Notes: generated by a model not told the origin, from the sequence alone. 9,894 nt of DNA from Mucilaginibacter sp. (GCA_019235595.1 JAFAKI010000035.1:1-9894); one strand, 5' to 3'; shown: positions 1 to 6,107, counted from the stretch's first letter. Made by a program: numbers and translations.

Positions 1-245
1 ATAATTATGCTATCGTTTATAAGGACGGTCACCTGATACACTTTCTGAATGCCGGTGCAGATATTGGCGAAATGGAATTTTACCTGGAGGTAGATCATCT
101 GGACGAGCTCTGGGAATCTATCAAAGACAAACTGGTCGATATCAAATCCCGCGCACCATTCGACCGGGAATATGGTATGCGGGAGTTTCATGTTATTGTT
201 CCGCATACCAAAACACTATTGTTTGTCGGGCAGGTGATAAAGTAA
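1..245 (+). CDS. VOC (glyoxalase/bleomycin-resistance fold) family protein, C-terminal part
   Basis: An open frame enters from the left edge (first full codon at base 3) and ends at TAA 243-245, giving the last 80 residues. The segment contains MEFYLEVD, then an amphipathic helix (LDELWESIKDKL), and closes with REFHVIVPHTKTLLFVGQ. This is the usual C-terminal beta-alpha-beta-beta pattern of the vicinal oxygen chelate fold, in which family members read like 'REF.v.DPdGN.l.f.e'. Here the usual DPDGN turn is VPHTKT, so it is divergent. VOC proteins include glyoxalases, dioxygenases and antibiotic-binding proteins; the substrate cannot be told from this half. The stop lies only 4 bases from the stop of the convergent ABC-F gene, and I see no terminator hairpin between them. 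The fold call is fairly secure, the function unknown. Confidence 0.7.
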   Translation, partial: NYAIVYKDGHLIHFLNAGADIGEMEFYLEVDHLDELWESIKDKLVDIKSRAPFDREYGMREFHVIVPHTKTLLFVGQVIK

Positions 246-249
246 TCGA

Positions 250-1839
250 TCAGCGCAGAAATATTGTTTCCTCCACACCAATCTCCTCTAAAAAGTATCG
301 ATCATGTGAAATGACTATAAGTGTCCCGCGATATTCATTTATGGCATCCGTTAACACCCTGATGTTTTGCAGATCGAGGTTATTGGTGGGCTCGTCCAGC
401 AGGACCATATCCGGGGCCTGGTTACCTATGGTCAGCATACATAACATCAACCTCATTTTTTCGCCGCCGCTAAGGGCGAGACAGGGCTTGTCCCAATCTT
501 CGGGGCCAAACAGGAACCGGTTGAGACGGATCTTTACATCGTGCTCCTGCAACTCCCCGGGGTTATACTCCTGCGCCTGCTGGTAAACCGTGAGTTTGTT
601 GTCGATCAACGAATAATCCTGATCAATGTAGATTGAGCTAAAATTGGCCTTGGTAATAGTACCCTCTTTTGGCTGCAGTTCTCCAAGTATAAGTTTGATG
701 AGCGTGGTTTTTCCTGATCCGTTTGAACCCTGTATGGCCAGGCGCTGTCCACTTACGATCTCAAAACTTAGGGGTTCTGTCCATAAAGGCTGATCTTCGT
801 AGCCGAAATTTATGCCACGCGTTGCGATCAACGTTTTGCCTTTATGTAAGGCAGAATGCTCCATATCCATCTTCATTTTATCCGTAGCCGGAAGAGTTGA
901 ACGTAATTGCGATAGTTCCTGTGTTAACCCTTCTATTTTCCCGGCATGAACACTTTTTAGCTTCGAAGTACTTTTCTCGGCCTTATCTCTAAAAGTATTC
1001 ATTAGGATGGTTGGCAAACCCGCTTTTTCCTGCTTCTTTTTACCACGGGCATCCAGCTTTTGCTGGCGCTCTACTGCTTCCCGCTCAATCTCCTTTGCCT
1101 TGCGCAGTGCTTTCTCCCGGTTTTGAAGTTCCAGTTTTAACATCTCGCCTTCCAGCTTCTTTTGCTCCTCGTAAAACTCGTAGTTACCGCCGTAAGCTGT
1201 AATGCCTTTTTCACTCAATTCATAAACGGTCGGCAATAAATTCAGCAGAGCGCGATCATGACTGACCACGACCAGCGTATTGCGGGTATTGCGGACATAG
1301 TCATACAGCAACTCGCGGCTTTCTGCATCGAGGTGATTGCTGGGCTCATCAAGCAACACTATTTCGGGTTGATGAATGCGGATGCCGGCCAGGAGCACCC
1401 TGGTTTTTTGTCCGCCACTTAGTGTGCTCATTGACTGTGATAAGTCTATCCCCTCCAATTTCCAATGCTCAAGGGCCTCGTAGTAACGTTCTTCAATTGA
1501 CCAGTCGTCATCGAGTGCTAGAAGATTATCATCATTAGCCTGTCCGGAAAGAATTTCGTTAAATGCTTTAACCTTGTCGCTTACCAACAAAGCTTCGGCT
1601 ACCGTGCTATTGTTATATTGCCCTACTATTTGCGGCACATAATATGTTTTGGAATTTGTTTTGACCGCCCCGCCGGAGACAGGCAGTACGCCCGACATCA
1701 GCTTGAGCAACGTTGATTTGCCCGTACCATTGTTGCCGACCAGGGCAATCTTTTGGTGTGGATTTACAATAATATTTATTCCTGAAAACAGCACTTCCCG
1801 ATTGGGATGTGTATAGGAAACATCCTGAAGGATCAACAT
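250..1839 (-). CDS. ABC-F family ATPase (ribosome-associated type, two ATP-binding cassettes)
   Basis: The 529-residue protein has two ABC domains and no membrane segment, the ABC-F architecture. Cassette 1 has Walker A GNNGTGKST (35-43), signature LSGGQ (140-144), Walker B VLLDEP (161-166) and H-loop SHD (193-195). Cassette 2 has GSNGSGKTT (371-379), LSGGE (456-460), VLLDEP (479-484) and SHD (511-513). Both catalytic Glu residues are present. Between them, about 222-320, is a long charged, probably coiled-coil linker rich in Lys, Glu and Gln; in ABC-F proteins this interdomain linker reaches into the ribosome near the peptidyl-transferase centre. Family members act as translation factors that resolve stalled ribosomes or protect them from antibiotics. 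I cannot say which from sequence alone; absence of a recognisable Uup-type C-terminal extension argues against Uup. ATG at 1837-1839 is the start; only a weak A/G-rich stretch precedes it. The leader carries a terminator-like hairpin (1863-1886). Confidence 0.93.
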   Translation of the reverse strand: MLILQDVSYTHPNREVLFSGINIIVNPHQKIALVGNNGTGKSTLLKLMSGVLPVSGGAVKTNSKTYYVPQIVGQYNNSTVAEALLVSDKVKAFNEILSGQANDDNLLALDDDWSIEERYYEALEHWKLEGIDLSQSMSTLSGGQKTRVLLAGIRIHQPEIVLLDEPSNHLDAESRELLYDYVRNTRNTLVVVSHDRALLNLLPTVYELSEKGITAYGGNYEFYEEQKKLEGEMLKLELQNREKALRKAKEIEREAVERQQKLDARGKKKQEKAGLPTILMNTFRDKAEKSTSKLKSVHAGKIEGLTQELSQLRSTLPATDKMKMDMEHSALHKGKTLIATRGINFGYEDQPLWTEPLSFEIVSGQRLAIQGSNGSGKTTLIKLILGELQPKEGTITKANFSSIYIDQDYSLIDNKLTVYQQAQEYNPGELQEHDVKIRLNRFLFGPEDWDKPCLALSGGEKMRLMLCMLTIGNQAPDMVLLDEPTNNLDLQNIRVLTDAINEYRGTLIVISHDRYFLEEIGVEETIFLR

Positions 1840-1862
1840 AAAACATTTCTTTTAGCGTGAAT

Positions 1863-1886
1863 AAAAAACACCGGCTGATTGCCGTG
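1863..1886 (-). terminator. Terminator-like hairpin in the ABC-F gene leader (possible attenuator)
   Basis: Read on the minus strand, CACGGC (1886-1881), a five-base AATCA loop and GCCGGTG (1875-1869) form a 6-bp GC-rich stem with one bulged G. Six T residues follow directly (1868-1863). The T run ends about 23 bases before the ABC-F ATG at 1839, so on that mRNA the hairpin is in the 5' leader, not after a gene. Nothing on the minus strand upstream needs terminating, which makes a regulatory attenuator plausible. The stem is short and bulged, so strength is uncertain. On the plus strand the same stem is separated from the next T run by several bases, so it is less terminator-like in that direction. 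Confidence 0.45.
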
Positions 1887-1949
1887 CCTGTTTTATTTTT
1901 TCTGAAAGAAATTGCTGATCACATATAGATGCTTTGAGGTTTGTTGGGG

Positions 1950-1957
1950 CAAAAATA
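1950..1957 (-). promoter_or_regulatory. Candidate -7 box for the ABC-F gene
   Basis: The minus strand reads TATTTTTG here, an 8/8 fit to the Bacteroidota -7 consensus TAnnTTTG. I find no TTG at the expected 17-23 bases upstream, so only half of the promoter is visible. Transcription starting a few bases downstream (about 1945) would give a leader of roughly 105 bases that includes the hairpin at 1863-1886. The leader also contains ATG immediately followed by TGA (minus strand, 1924-1919). Confidence 0.4.
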
Positions 1958-1997
1958 GTAAAAAATATTGGGTTTGAGGGCTTCACTTAGCCGGCGC

Positions 1998-2041
1998 ATC
2001 GTCCAAATCGGCCCGCCTGATTGTCCAAATTGTCCTATTTG
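1998..2041. repeat. Three imperfect 13-bp direct repeats upstream of the DinB-like gene (candidate operator)
   Basis: Copies are ATCGTCCAAATCG (1998-2010), ATTGTCCAAATTG (2020-2032) and ATTGTCCTATTTG (2029-2041). The second matches each of the others at 11 of 13 positions. Copies one and two are offset by 22 bp, close to two helical turns, and copies two and three overlap by four bases. The third copy contains the TTTG of the candidate -33 element. Tandem sites at this spacing and position are typical of a transcription regulator such as an AraC-type activator, but no regulator gene lies in the window. Confidence 0.45.
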
Positions 2042-2068
2042 ACTAGACAGGAAGGATTGTTAAATTCG
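2038..2068 (+). promoter_or_regulatory. Candidate Bacteroidota promoter for the DinB-like gene
   Basis: TTTG at 2038-2041 is followed after 19 bases by TAAATTCG at 2061-2068, one mismatch from TAnnTTTG. Spacing and both boxes fit the primary-sigma promoter of this phylum. Transcription would start near 2072-2075, leaving about 13 untranslated bases (A-rich, no Shine-Dalgarno) before ATG 2088. Confidence 0.55.
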
Positions 2069-2087
2069 CAAGTAAAAATCTAATACC

Positions 2088-2708
2088 ATGAAAATCACTA
2101 AAAAATGGCTGCTGTTATCAGTATTTGCCTTTATTGCTTACCAGGGCAACGCCCAGCAAAACCAGCTTACCCAGCAAGAACGCGATTATGCTGTTAAGTT
2201 TTTAAAAGAAACCGAGTCGGGCGTTTTCGATGCAGTAAAAAATTTGAGCGAAGCGCAGTTAACCTACAAACCCGCTGCCGATAAATGGAGCGTGGAAGAC
2301 TGCGTTAAACATATTGCGGCATCGGAAACAGAGCTTTGGAAATTTGCAGAAACATCATTAAAACAAGCACCTAACCCGGAAAAAAGGGCCGCGATAAAAG
2401 TTACAGATGCAGTATTGGTAAGCGCAGTAGAGGACCGCTCACAAAGGCGGAAAACCTTCGCAGCACTTGAGCCGGCAAATTCGCCTTATAAGACATTGGC
2501 TGAAGCACTGCAGGCATTTAAAGAAAACCGGGAAAAACTGATCGCTTTTGTCGGAAGCACCCAAACGGACCTGCGCAACCATGTAATGGAGTTACCGATG
2601 GGCACGTTCGATACTTATCAATTCATTCTGCTTATCTCCGCCCATACCAACCGGCATACGCAGCAAATTGATGAAGTGAAAGCTGATCCAGGTTTTCCTA
2701 AGAATTAG
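2088..2708 (+). CDS. Secreted DinB-like (DinB_2/YfiT fold) putative metalloenzyme
   Basis: The protein has 206 residues. Residues 1-22 form a signal peptide (KITKK, then a hydrophobic core WLLLSVFAFIAY, then GNA before Gln23), so the mature protein should be periplasmic or secreted. The rest is an all-alpha DinB domain: 'DKWSVEDCVKHIAASE' near 65-80 and 'ISAHTNRHTQQIDEVK' near 183-198. H75, H186 and H190 form the classical DinB histidine triad that binds a divalent metal, with the expected four-residue spacing between the last two. DinB-fold enzymes include thiol transferases such as bacillithiol S-transferase; this substrate is unknown. It is not the DNA polymerase IV also called DinB. ATG is preceded by A-rich sequence typical of Bacteroidota starts. 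The gene seems monocistronic: its own promoter lies at 2038-2068 and a strong terminator follows at 2843-2880. Confidence 0.85.
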   Translation: MKITKKWLLLSVFAFIAYQGNAQQNQLTQQERDYAVKFLKETESGVFDAVKNLSEAQLTYKPAADKWSVEDCVKHIAASETELWKFAETSLKQAPNPEKRAAIKVTDAVLVSAVEDRSQRRKTFAALEPANSPYKTLAEALQAFKENREKLIAFVGSTQTDLRNHVMELPMGTFDTYQFILLISAHTNRHTQQIDEVKADPGFPKN

Positions 2709-2771
2709 TTGATCATACCGGCAAAAATGAGTTCGGCGATTTATGTTGGAAGATTAACGCTTTGCCAAAAC

Positions 2772-2845
2772 TGGTGACGCTATTTCGTCACCACTCGTGA
2801 AAAGCCAATCAACTTATTATCAGACCGTTAATAGCGTTCACGAGT
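2772..2845. repeat. Pair of perfect inverted repeats between convergent genes
   Basis: TGGTGACG (2772-2779) and CGTCACCA (2786-2793) make a perfect 8-bp stem with a six-base loop and no T tract after it. Starting at the last base of that stem, ACTCGTGAA (2793-2801) is the exact reverse complement of TTCACGAGT (2837-2845), a 9-bp stem enclosing 35 bases. The right arm of this second stem runs into the left arm of the terminator stem at 2843. The three helices tile the region almost end to end, which suggests a folded 3' UTR or a remnant of a palindromic intergenic repeat. Confidence 0.6.
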
Positions 2846-2880
2846 GTTCACGGAGAAAACGTGAACACTTTTTATTTTTT
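2843..2880 (+). terminator. Strong intrinsic terminator after the DinB-like gene
   Basis: AGTGTTCACG (2843-2852) pairs perfectly with CGTGAACACT (2860-2869) around a seven-base A-rich loop. A T-rich tail (2869-2880, eleven T in twelve bases) follows. The tail overlaps the last codons of the convergent DUF2304 gene (stop 2872-2874). In the minus direction the stem is not followed by a T run, so it is mainly a plus-strand terminator, 135 bases past the DinB-like stop. Confidence 0.85.
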
Positions 2881-3228
2881 ATGTTCTTTTACGTATTTAT
2901 CAAATTGCTCTTTTAGCAATGATATTTCCTGGGCGAGCTTTTTGTTATTGTTGTGCAGTTTTGATGCTACCACGCTCAGATGCAACAGGTAAACCAATAT
3001 GGCAAAGATAAAGCCGGTGAAAACCAGGTTCGATGCCAGCACTACACCTGTGAGCCTGCTTAAAAGTTCAAGACCTTCTGGCCAGAACGAAAATATCACC
3101 AGGAACACCGTACAGATAACCCACACTATGGCGTACTCCTCGCGCAGCTTGCCTTTAATAATGAGCCGTGCAATATACAGGATGAACAAAAGGTTCACGA
3201 TGATAGTGATGATCTGTATCTTTTGCAT
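2872..3228 (-). CDS. DUF2304 family membrane protein
   Basis: A 118-residue protein with three likely membrane helices (about 4-23, 32-49 and 62-86) and a charged, heptad-like C-terminal tail (about 88-116, KLHNNNKKLAQEISLLKEQF), probably a short cytoplasmic coiled coil. Between helices one and two lies KLREEYAIVWV, the characteristic conserved segment of DUF2304. Family members are commonly encoded next to DPM1-like GT2 glycosyltransferases and are thought to help anchor or assist them at the membrane; the molecular role is not established. Here the start ATG (3226-3228) lies 5 bases past the stop of exactly such a GT2 gene, so the two are surely co-transcribed. Length is normal for the family. 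Confidence 0.85.
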   Translation of the reverse strand: MQKIQIITIIVNLLFILYIARLIIKGKLREEYAIVWVICTVFLVIFSFWPEGLELLSRLTGVVLASNLVFTGFIFAILVYLLHLSVVASKLHNNNKKLAQEISLLKEQFDKYVKEHKK

Positions 3229-3233
3229 AATGA

Positions 3234-3944
3234 TCAGGGTTTACGAATGAATGAGAAAAACATGGCCAGGCTCACTTTGATACAATAGTACAGCGACCCG
3301 AAGCTGCGGATGGAGGATTGTCCGCCCCGCCTTGCACTCATGATCACAGGCACTTCGGCTATTTTTAAACCGGCTTTTGAGAATAATACTAGCGATTCAG
3401 GCTCGGGGTATTCGTCGGGGTAATTTGCCGCCGCGATCCTGATAGCTGACCTGTCAAATAGCCTAAAACCGGAAGTGCTGTCATAAATATGCTTGCCGGT
3501 CATTACCCGGTTTACCCAATGAAAATAACTGATGCCTAGTCGGCGCAGGAATGAGGATTGAAAACCCTCCTTTTCCAAAAACCGCGAGCCGATAACCACA
3601 TTAGCGCCTGATTCTATATGATGTCCGACCAGTTTGCCCAGTTCCTTTGGCGGGTGTTGGCCATCGCCGTCCAGTTGTATGGCGATATCGAAGTCGTTTT
3701 CTTTAGCGTAGCGAATACCCGTTTGTACTGCGCCGCCAATACCTAGATTTACAGGCAAATCGAGTACTGTGGCTTTGTGTTTACGTGCTACGGCAACGGT
3801 ATTGTCTTTGGAGCAATCATTGATTACTGCTACTTCCATCTGGTAGCCGCCGGGTAATGTTGTTTGATGAAGCTCGTCCAAAACCGAGGGTAACGAGGCC
3901 TCTTCATTATAACATGGAATAACAATTAGAACTTTGCCGGGCAT
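3234..3944 (-). CDS. Family 2 glycosyltransferase, DPM1/polyprenyl-phosphate type
   Basis: From ATG 3942-3944 the protein has 236 residues; a TTG one codon upstream is a less likely start. It is a GT-A fold inverting transferase: VIPCYNEE near the N terminus, VINDCSKDNT (nucleotide-sugar site), NLGIGGAVQTG, and QLDGDGQHPP near 90-99, which supplies the DxD metal and sugar-nucleotide ligands. Further on are GSRF, DSTSGFRLF and EYPEPE, as in dolichyl/undecaprenyl-phosphate mannosyl or glucosyl transferases. It lacks the C-terminal membrane helices of GtrB-like enzymes, ending in a hydrophobic amphipathic stretch (YYCIKVSLAMFFSFI), consistent with needing a membrane partner such as the adjacent DUF2304 protein. 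Likely role: loading a sugar onto polyprenyl phosphate for envelope glycan synthesis. The sugar is not predictable. It lies 75 bases downstream of recO on the same strand; I see no hairpin between them, so read-through from recO is plausible. Confidence 0.9.
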   Translation of the reverse strand: MPGKVLIVIPCYNEEASLPSVLDELHQTTLPGGYQMEVAVINDCSKDNTVAVARKHKATVLDLPVNLGIGGAVQTGIRYAKENDFDIAIQLDGDGQHPPKELGKLVGHHIESGANVVIGSRFLEKEGFQSSFLRRLGISYFHWVNRVMTGKHIYDSTSGFRLFDRSAIRIAAANYPDEYPEPESLVLFSKAGLKIAEVPVIMSARRGGQSSIRSFGSLYYCIKVSLAMFFSFIRKP

Positions 3945-4019
3945 CAACTGTGCAGAATGGTTTAAATGTTTAATTTATTGTGGTGAAATTAAAGGTTTTT
4001 TGGAAAATACAACAATAAA

Positions 4020-4739
4020 TCAACCCAACACTTCTTCCAATATTTCATGCGAATGAATATTTCCAAAACTCTCAATATGCAGGGCATAATATTCCAATAA
4101 TTTTTGCACCAGGTAGCGGCGTTCATCATTGCTAAATTTAAGCTGACTGATATGCTCAAAACTGCATTGCAGCAGGTTGTAAAAATTCTGTGTATGTGGG
4201 GGAGATAGATAGTAAAAACCCTCAGGCTTGTATTTGGTAAAAATCCCGTTCTTCATATCAAAATAATCCGCGCTAATAGCTTGATCCGGATAAAATCCAA
4301 GGTATCGCGTCAATCGTGTCAAAAAAAGCAGGTGAAAATTGGCTAAGCCTTCGGTTTGATTATCCAACCATTCTATGGCATTAAATATAAAATCGAACAG
4401 GTTTTCATCGGCCGACTGCTGTCTTACCGCTTTATATAAAACTTCATTCAGAAACAAAACTATGCTGCTTTTGATGATATCATATGGTATGCTTTGCAAA
4501 ACCGGCGAGTTTCTTAATTCTGAAATACGTTGTACTTGTCCTGTGTTTTTATGATAAACCACCAAATCCAACAGATGTAACGGCTGCAACATATTCCGGC
4601 TGATTTTAGCTCTGGGCTTTTTTACACCATTGATAATGTAGGATTGCAGTCCGAATTTCTCGGTAAATATCTGCACAATAACACTGCTCTCGCCATAGTC
4701 GGTGGTTTTAAAAACGATGCCCCGGGTTTTATGCAGCAT
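4020..4739 (-). CDS. recO: DNA repair protein RecO
   Basis: A 239-residue protein matching RecO in length and layout. The N-terminal OB fold (about 1-80) shows MLHKTRGIVFKTTDYGESS, FTEKFGLQSYIINGVKKPRAK and LQPLHLLDLVVYHK, the standard RecO landmarks. The helical C-terminal domain (about 85-239) includes LFLNEVLYKAVR and FHLLFLTRLTRYLGFYPD. RecO binds single-stranded DNA and SSB and, with RecR, loads RecA in the RecF pathway of gap repair. The CxxC-type zinc-binding cysteines of some RecO proteins (for example Deinococcus) are absent; only one Cys is present in that region. The start ATG lies inside the end of the dgkA-type gene (11-base overlap, 4729-4739), so the two are translationally coupled. 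Confidence 0.95.
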   Translation of the reverse strand: MLHKTRGIVFKTTDYGESSVIVQIFTEKFGLQSYIINGVKKPRAKISRNMLQPLHLLDLVVYHKNTGQVQRISELRNSPVLQSIPYDIIKSSIVLFLNEVLYKAVRQQSADENLFDFIFNAIEWLDNQTEGLANFHLLFLTRLTRYLGFYPDQAISADYFDMKNGIFTKYKPEGFYYLSPPHTQNFYNLLQCSFEHISQLKFSNDERRYLVQKLLEYYALHIESFGNIHSHEILEEVLG

Positions 4740-5097
4740 GATGGATAAGCGCTAACAATTTGGGAACGAAGATCACGAGGCCAATAATCAAGGCAGCGAT
4801 AGCGGTAATTAATACTGCACCAGCAGCCATATCTTTTACTAGTCCGGCTTTTTTGTTGTATTCGGGAGAGACCAGGTCAGTCAAAAACTCAATGGCGGTA
4901 TTGAACAACTCAGCAACCAGCACCATTCCAATACAGAAAATGACCCACAACCACTCGCTGCTTGAAATCTGGAAGGCATATCCTGCAAAAACAGCAATCA
5001 AAGCGCAAACAAGGTGAACCCTGAAATTTAGTTGCGTAGCTGCTGCGTGCCAGATGCCATTGAATGCGTAAACGAAACCCCGGAGAAATTTGTTCAT
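4729..5097 (-). CDS. dgkA: DgkA-family diacylglycerol/undecaprenol kinase
   Basis: A 122-residue integral membrane protein with three predicted helices (about 28-46, 50-70 and 92-113). The family signature ELFNTAIE (63-70) carries the catalytic and metal-binding glutamates (E63, E70) and N66; it is followed by D74 and by SPEYNKKAGLVKDMAAGAV (77-95), where the K88-D89-M90 and A91-A92-G93 segment matches the conserved KDMAAGAVL. Members phosphorylate diacylglycerol (proteobacterial DgkA) or undecaprenol (Gram-positive UdpK) with ATP; the sequence alone does not decide, so the symbol is tentative. Undecaprenol phosphorylation would fit with the downstream polyprenyl-phosphate-type GT2. It is the first gene of the minus-strand block, with start ATG 5095-5097. 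TATTTTTG on the minus strand (5109-5102), a full fit to the -7 box, lies so close to the ATG that the mRNA would be almost leaderless. Confidence 0.9.
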   Translation of the reverse strand: MNKFLRGFVYAFNGIWHAAATQLNFRVHLVCALIAVFAGYAFQISSSEWLWVIFCIGMVLVAELFNTAIEFLTDLVSPEYNKKAGLVKDMAAGAVLITAIAALIIGLVIFVPKLLALIHHAA

Positions 5098-5101
5098 CTT
5101 T

Positions 5102-5109
5102 CAAAAATA
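5102..5109 (-). promoter_or_regulatory. Possible -7 box for the dgkA-type gene
   Basis: The minus strand reads TATTTTTG, 8/8 to TAnnTTTG, ending only four bases before ATG 5097. No -33 TTG is seen at the right distance. If used, transcription would begin at about the start codon. An A/T-rich chance match cannot be excluded. Confidence 0.3.
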
Positions 5110-5119
5110 GTTTAAATAC

Positions 5120-5150
5120 TTGCATAGTTATATTGCTTGGCGTAAGTTTA
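5120..5150 (+). promoter_or_regulatory. Candidate promoter for the duplicated secreted protein
   Basis: TTG (5120-5122), a 20-base spacer and TAAGTTTA (5143-5150), 7/8 to TAnnTTTG, give the expected promoter geometry. Transcription would begin near 5154-5157. That favours ATG 5168 as the start codon over ATG 5159, and rules out the TTG at 5120, which is the -33 element itself. Confidence 0.4.
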
Positions 5151-5167
5151 GGGAAGTCATGACCTTT

Positions 5168-6088
5168 ATGATCAGAAAGCTGGCATTGTTAGTTTCAGTC
5201 TTACTTTTTTCTGTAGTATATATCTATGCACAGGGAATAAATCGTGCAAGCATTCCGCTGGTGAAGGAAAACCCCAAGATCGATGCCTTGCTGGATAAAT
5301 TTGTAAAACTGGGCGATCCGGCAAAATCATGTTTTGTTTTGTATGCTGATCCGATCGGCGGGCTGTACGGTTTGACTGTTAAAGGGGTAAAAACTGACAC
5401 TTCCATACTGAATCTTAGTTTTCTAAAATACAAAGCACCGTTCGGTTATTTTAAATACAAGAAATACCTGGTGTTTGTGGTGAACACATACGACCTGTTC
5501 AATTTCTTTGAGCCAACACCACATAACAAAACATTCAGTTACAGATTAAAGTCCGCAGGTAACGATAAATATTTCTGTTCAGCGGACTATAACTACCCTA
5601 TCGGCCAATTTGATAAAATGACTTTCAGCGATCCGGTATCGATGACCGCTATAAGAGCAGAGGCTGTTGCAGAAGATAAAAAAATCGACTCGTTACTGGA
5701 TAAATATGTAGGACTAAATGACCCGGGGAAATCTTCTTTTTTGTTGAGTTCGTACCTGGTAAATAGCGAATACTCAATATCCATCAATGGATTACGAACC
5801 GACACCTCCCTATTGAATATGAACGTGTTCTCTCGAAAAACCAGTCTTGGTTATTTTAGATATAAAGGCTATTTGGCGATTGTTAAGCTTTATGCTGATC
5901 CCTATCATTTCTTCATCAGGCAAGGGTCATCCAAAACATTCCGGTTTGAGTGGGATGAACGAAAAACAGAAGATAAAGAATTGAACCCCTTAGGTCAAAT
6001 GTTTTGTTACAACACCTATTACAGGGATAAAAACGGTAATTTTAACTCGTCAGTCATATTTGACATGATCCCGCAGAAGGATCATTGA
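5168..6088 (+). CDS. Secreted protein of unknown function with two tandem 94-residue repeats
   Basis: I do not recognise the family. Starting at ATG 5168 the protein has 306 residues and opens with a clean signal peptide, MIRK followed by LALLVSVLLFSVVYIYA and a QG cleavage context; ATG 5159 would add three residues. No lipobox Cys is present, so it should be soluble in the periplasm or exported. The mature part is two homologous units, bases 5267-5548 and 5672-5953, aligned without a gap at about 38 of 94 identical positions. Shared landmarks are KID-LLDK-V-L-DP-KS, TDTS-LN, GYF-YK-YL and KTF. They are joined by a linker of about 41 residues. The units look beta-rich with conserved aromatics, possibly a binding module. 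The SDR gene begins 19 bases after the stop, so the two are probably co-transcribed. The dgkA-type gene is divergent. Confidence 0.85.
   Translation: MIRKLALLVSVLLFSVVYIYAQGINRASIPLVKENPKIDALLDKFVKLGDPAKSCFVLYADPIGGLYGLTVKGVKTDTSILNLSFLKYKAPFGYFKYKKYLVFVVNTYDLFNFFEPTPHNKTFSYRLKSAGNDKYFCSADYNYPIGQFDKMTFSDPVSMTAIRAEAVAEDKKIDSLLDKYVGLNDPGKSSFLLSSYLVNSEYSISINGLRTDTSLLNMNVFSRKTSLGYFRYKGYLAIVKLYADPYHFFIRQGSSKTFRFEWDERKTEDKELNPLGQMFCYNTYYRDKNGNFNSSVIFDMIPQKDH
5267..5953 (+). repeat. Internal tandem duplication (two 282-bp coding units)
   Basis: Unit 1 is 5267-5548 and unit 2 is 5672-5953, each exactly 94 codons. The translated units align end to end with no insertion or deletion and about 40% identity, while the DNA has diverged, so this is an old gene-internal duplication and not a recent repeat. 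Bases 5549-5671 are the linker. Confidence 0.85.
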
Positions 6089-6107
6089 AACAATAACTCT
6101 ATCTACC

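Noticed and set aside
1..1839. The VOC gene and ABC-F gene as an antibiotic-resistance cassette.
   Set aside because: They are convergent, so not an operon; both families have many non-resistance members, and no mobile element or composition change surrounds them.
250..1839. Plus-strand ORFs at 311-586 and 1011-1202 within the ABC-F gene.
   Set aside because: They are short antisense frames to a conserved two-cassette ATPase with no supporting motif.
1869..1900. The hairpin at 1869-1886 as a plus-strand terminator using the T-rich stretch 1890-1900.
   Set aside because: No plus-strand gene ends nearby and the T tract is offset from the stem by several bases; the minus-strand reading with T directly after the stem is better.
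3945..3947. TTG start one codon upstream of the GT2 ATG.
   Set aside because: ATG 3942-3944 is directly adjacent and preferred; the N-terminal GT2 motif does not need the additional residue.
5120..5167. N-terminal extension of the repeat protein from TTG 5120.
   Set aside because: It would put 16 residues before a clean signal peptide, and the TTG is better explained as the -33 promoter element.
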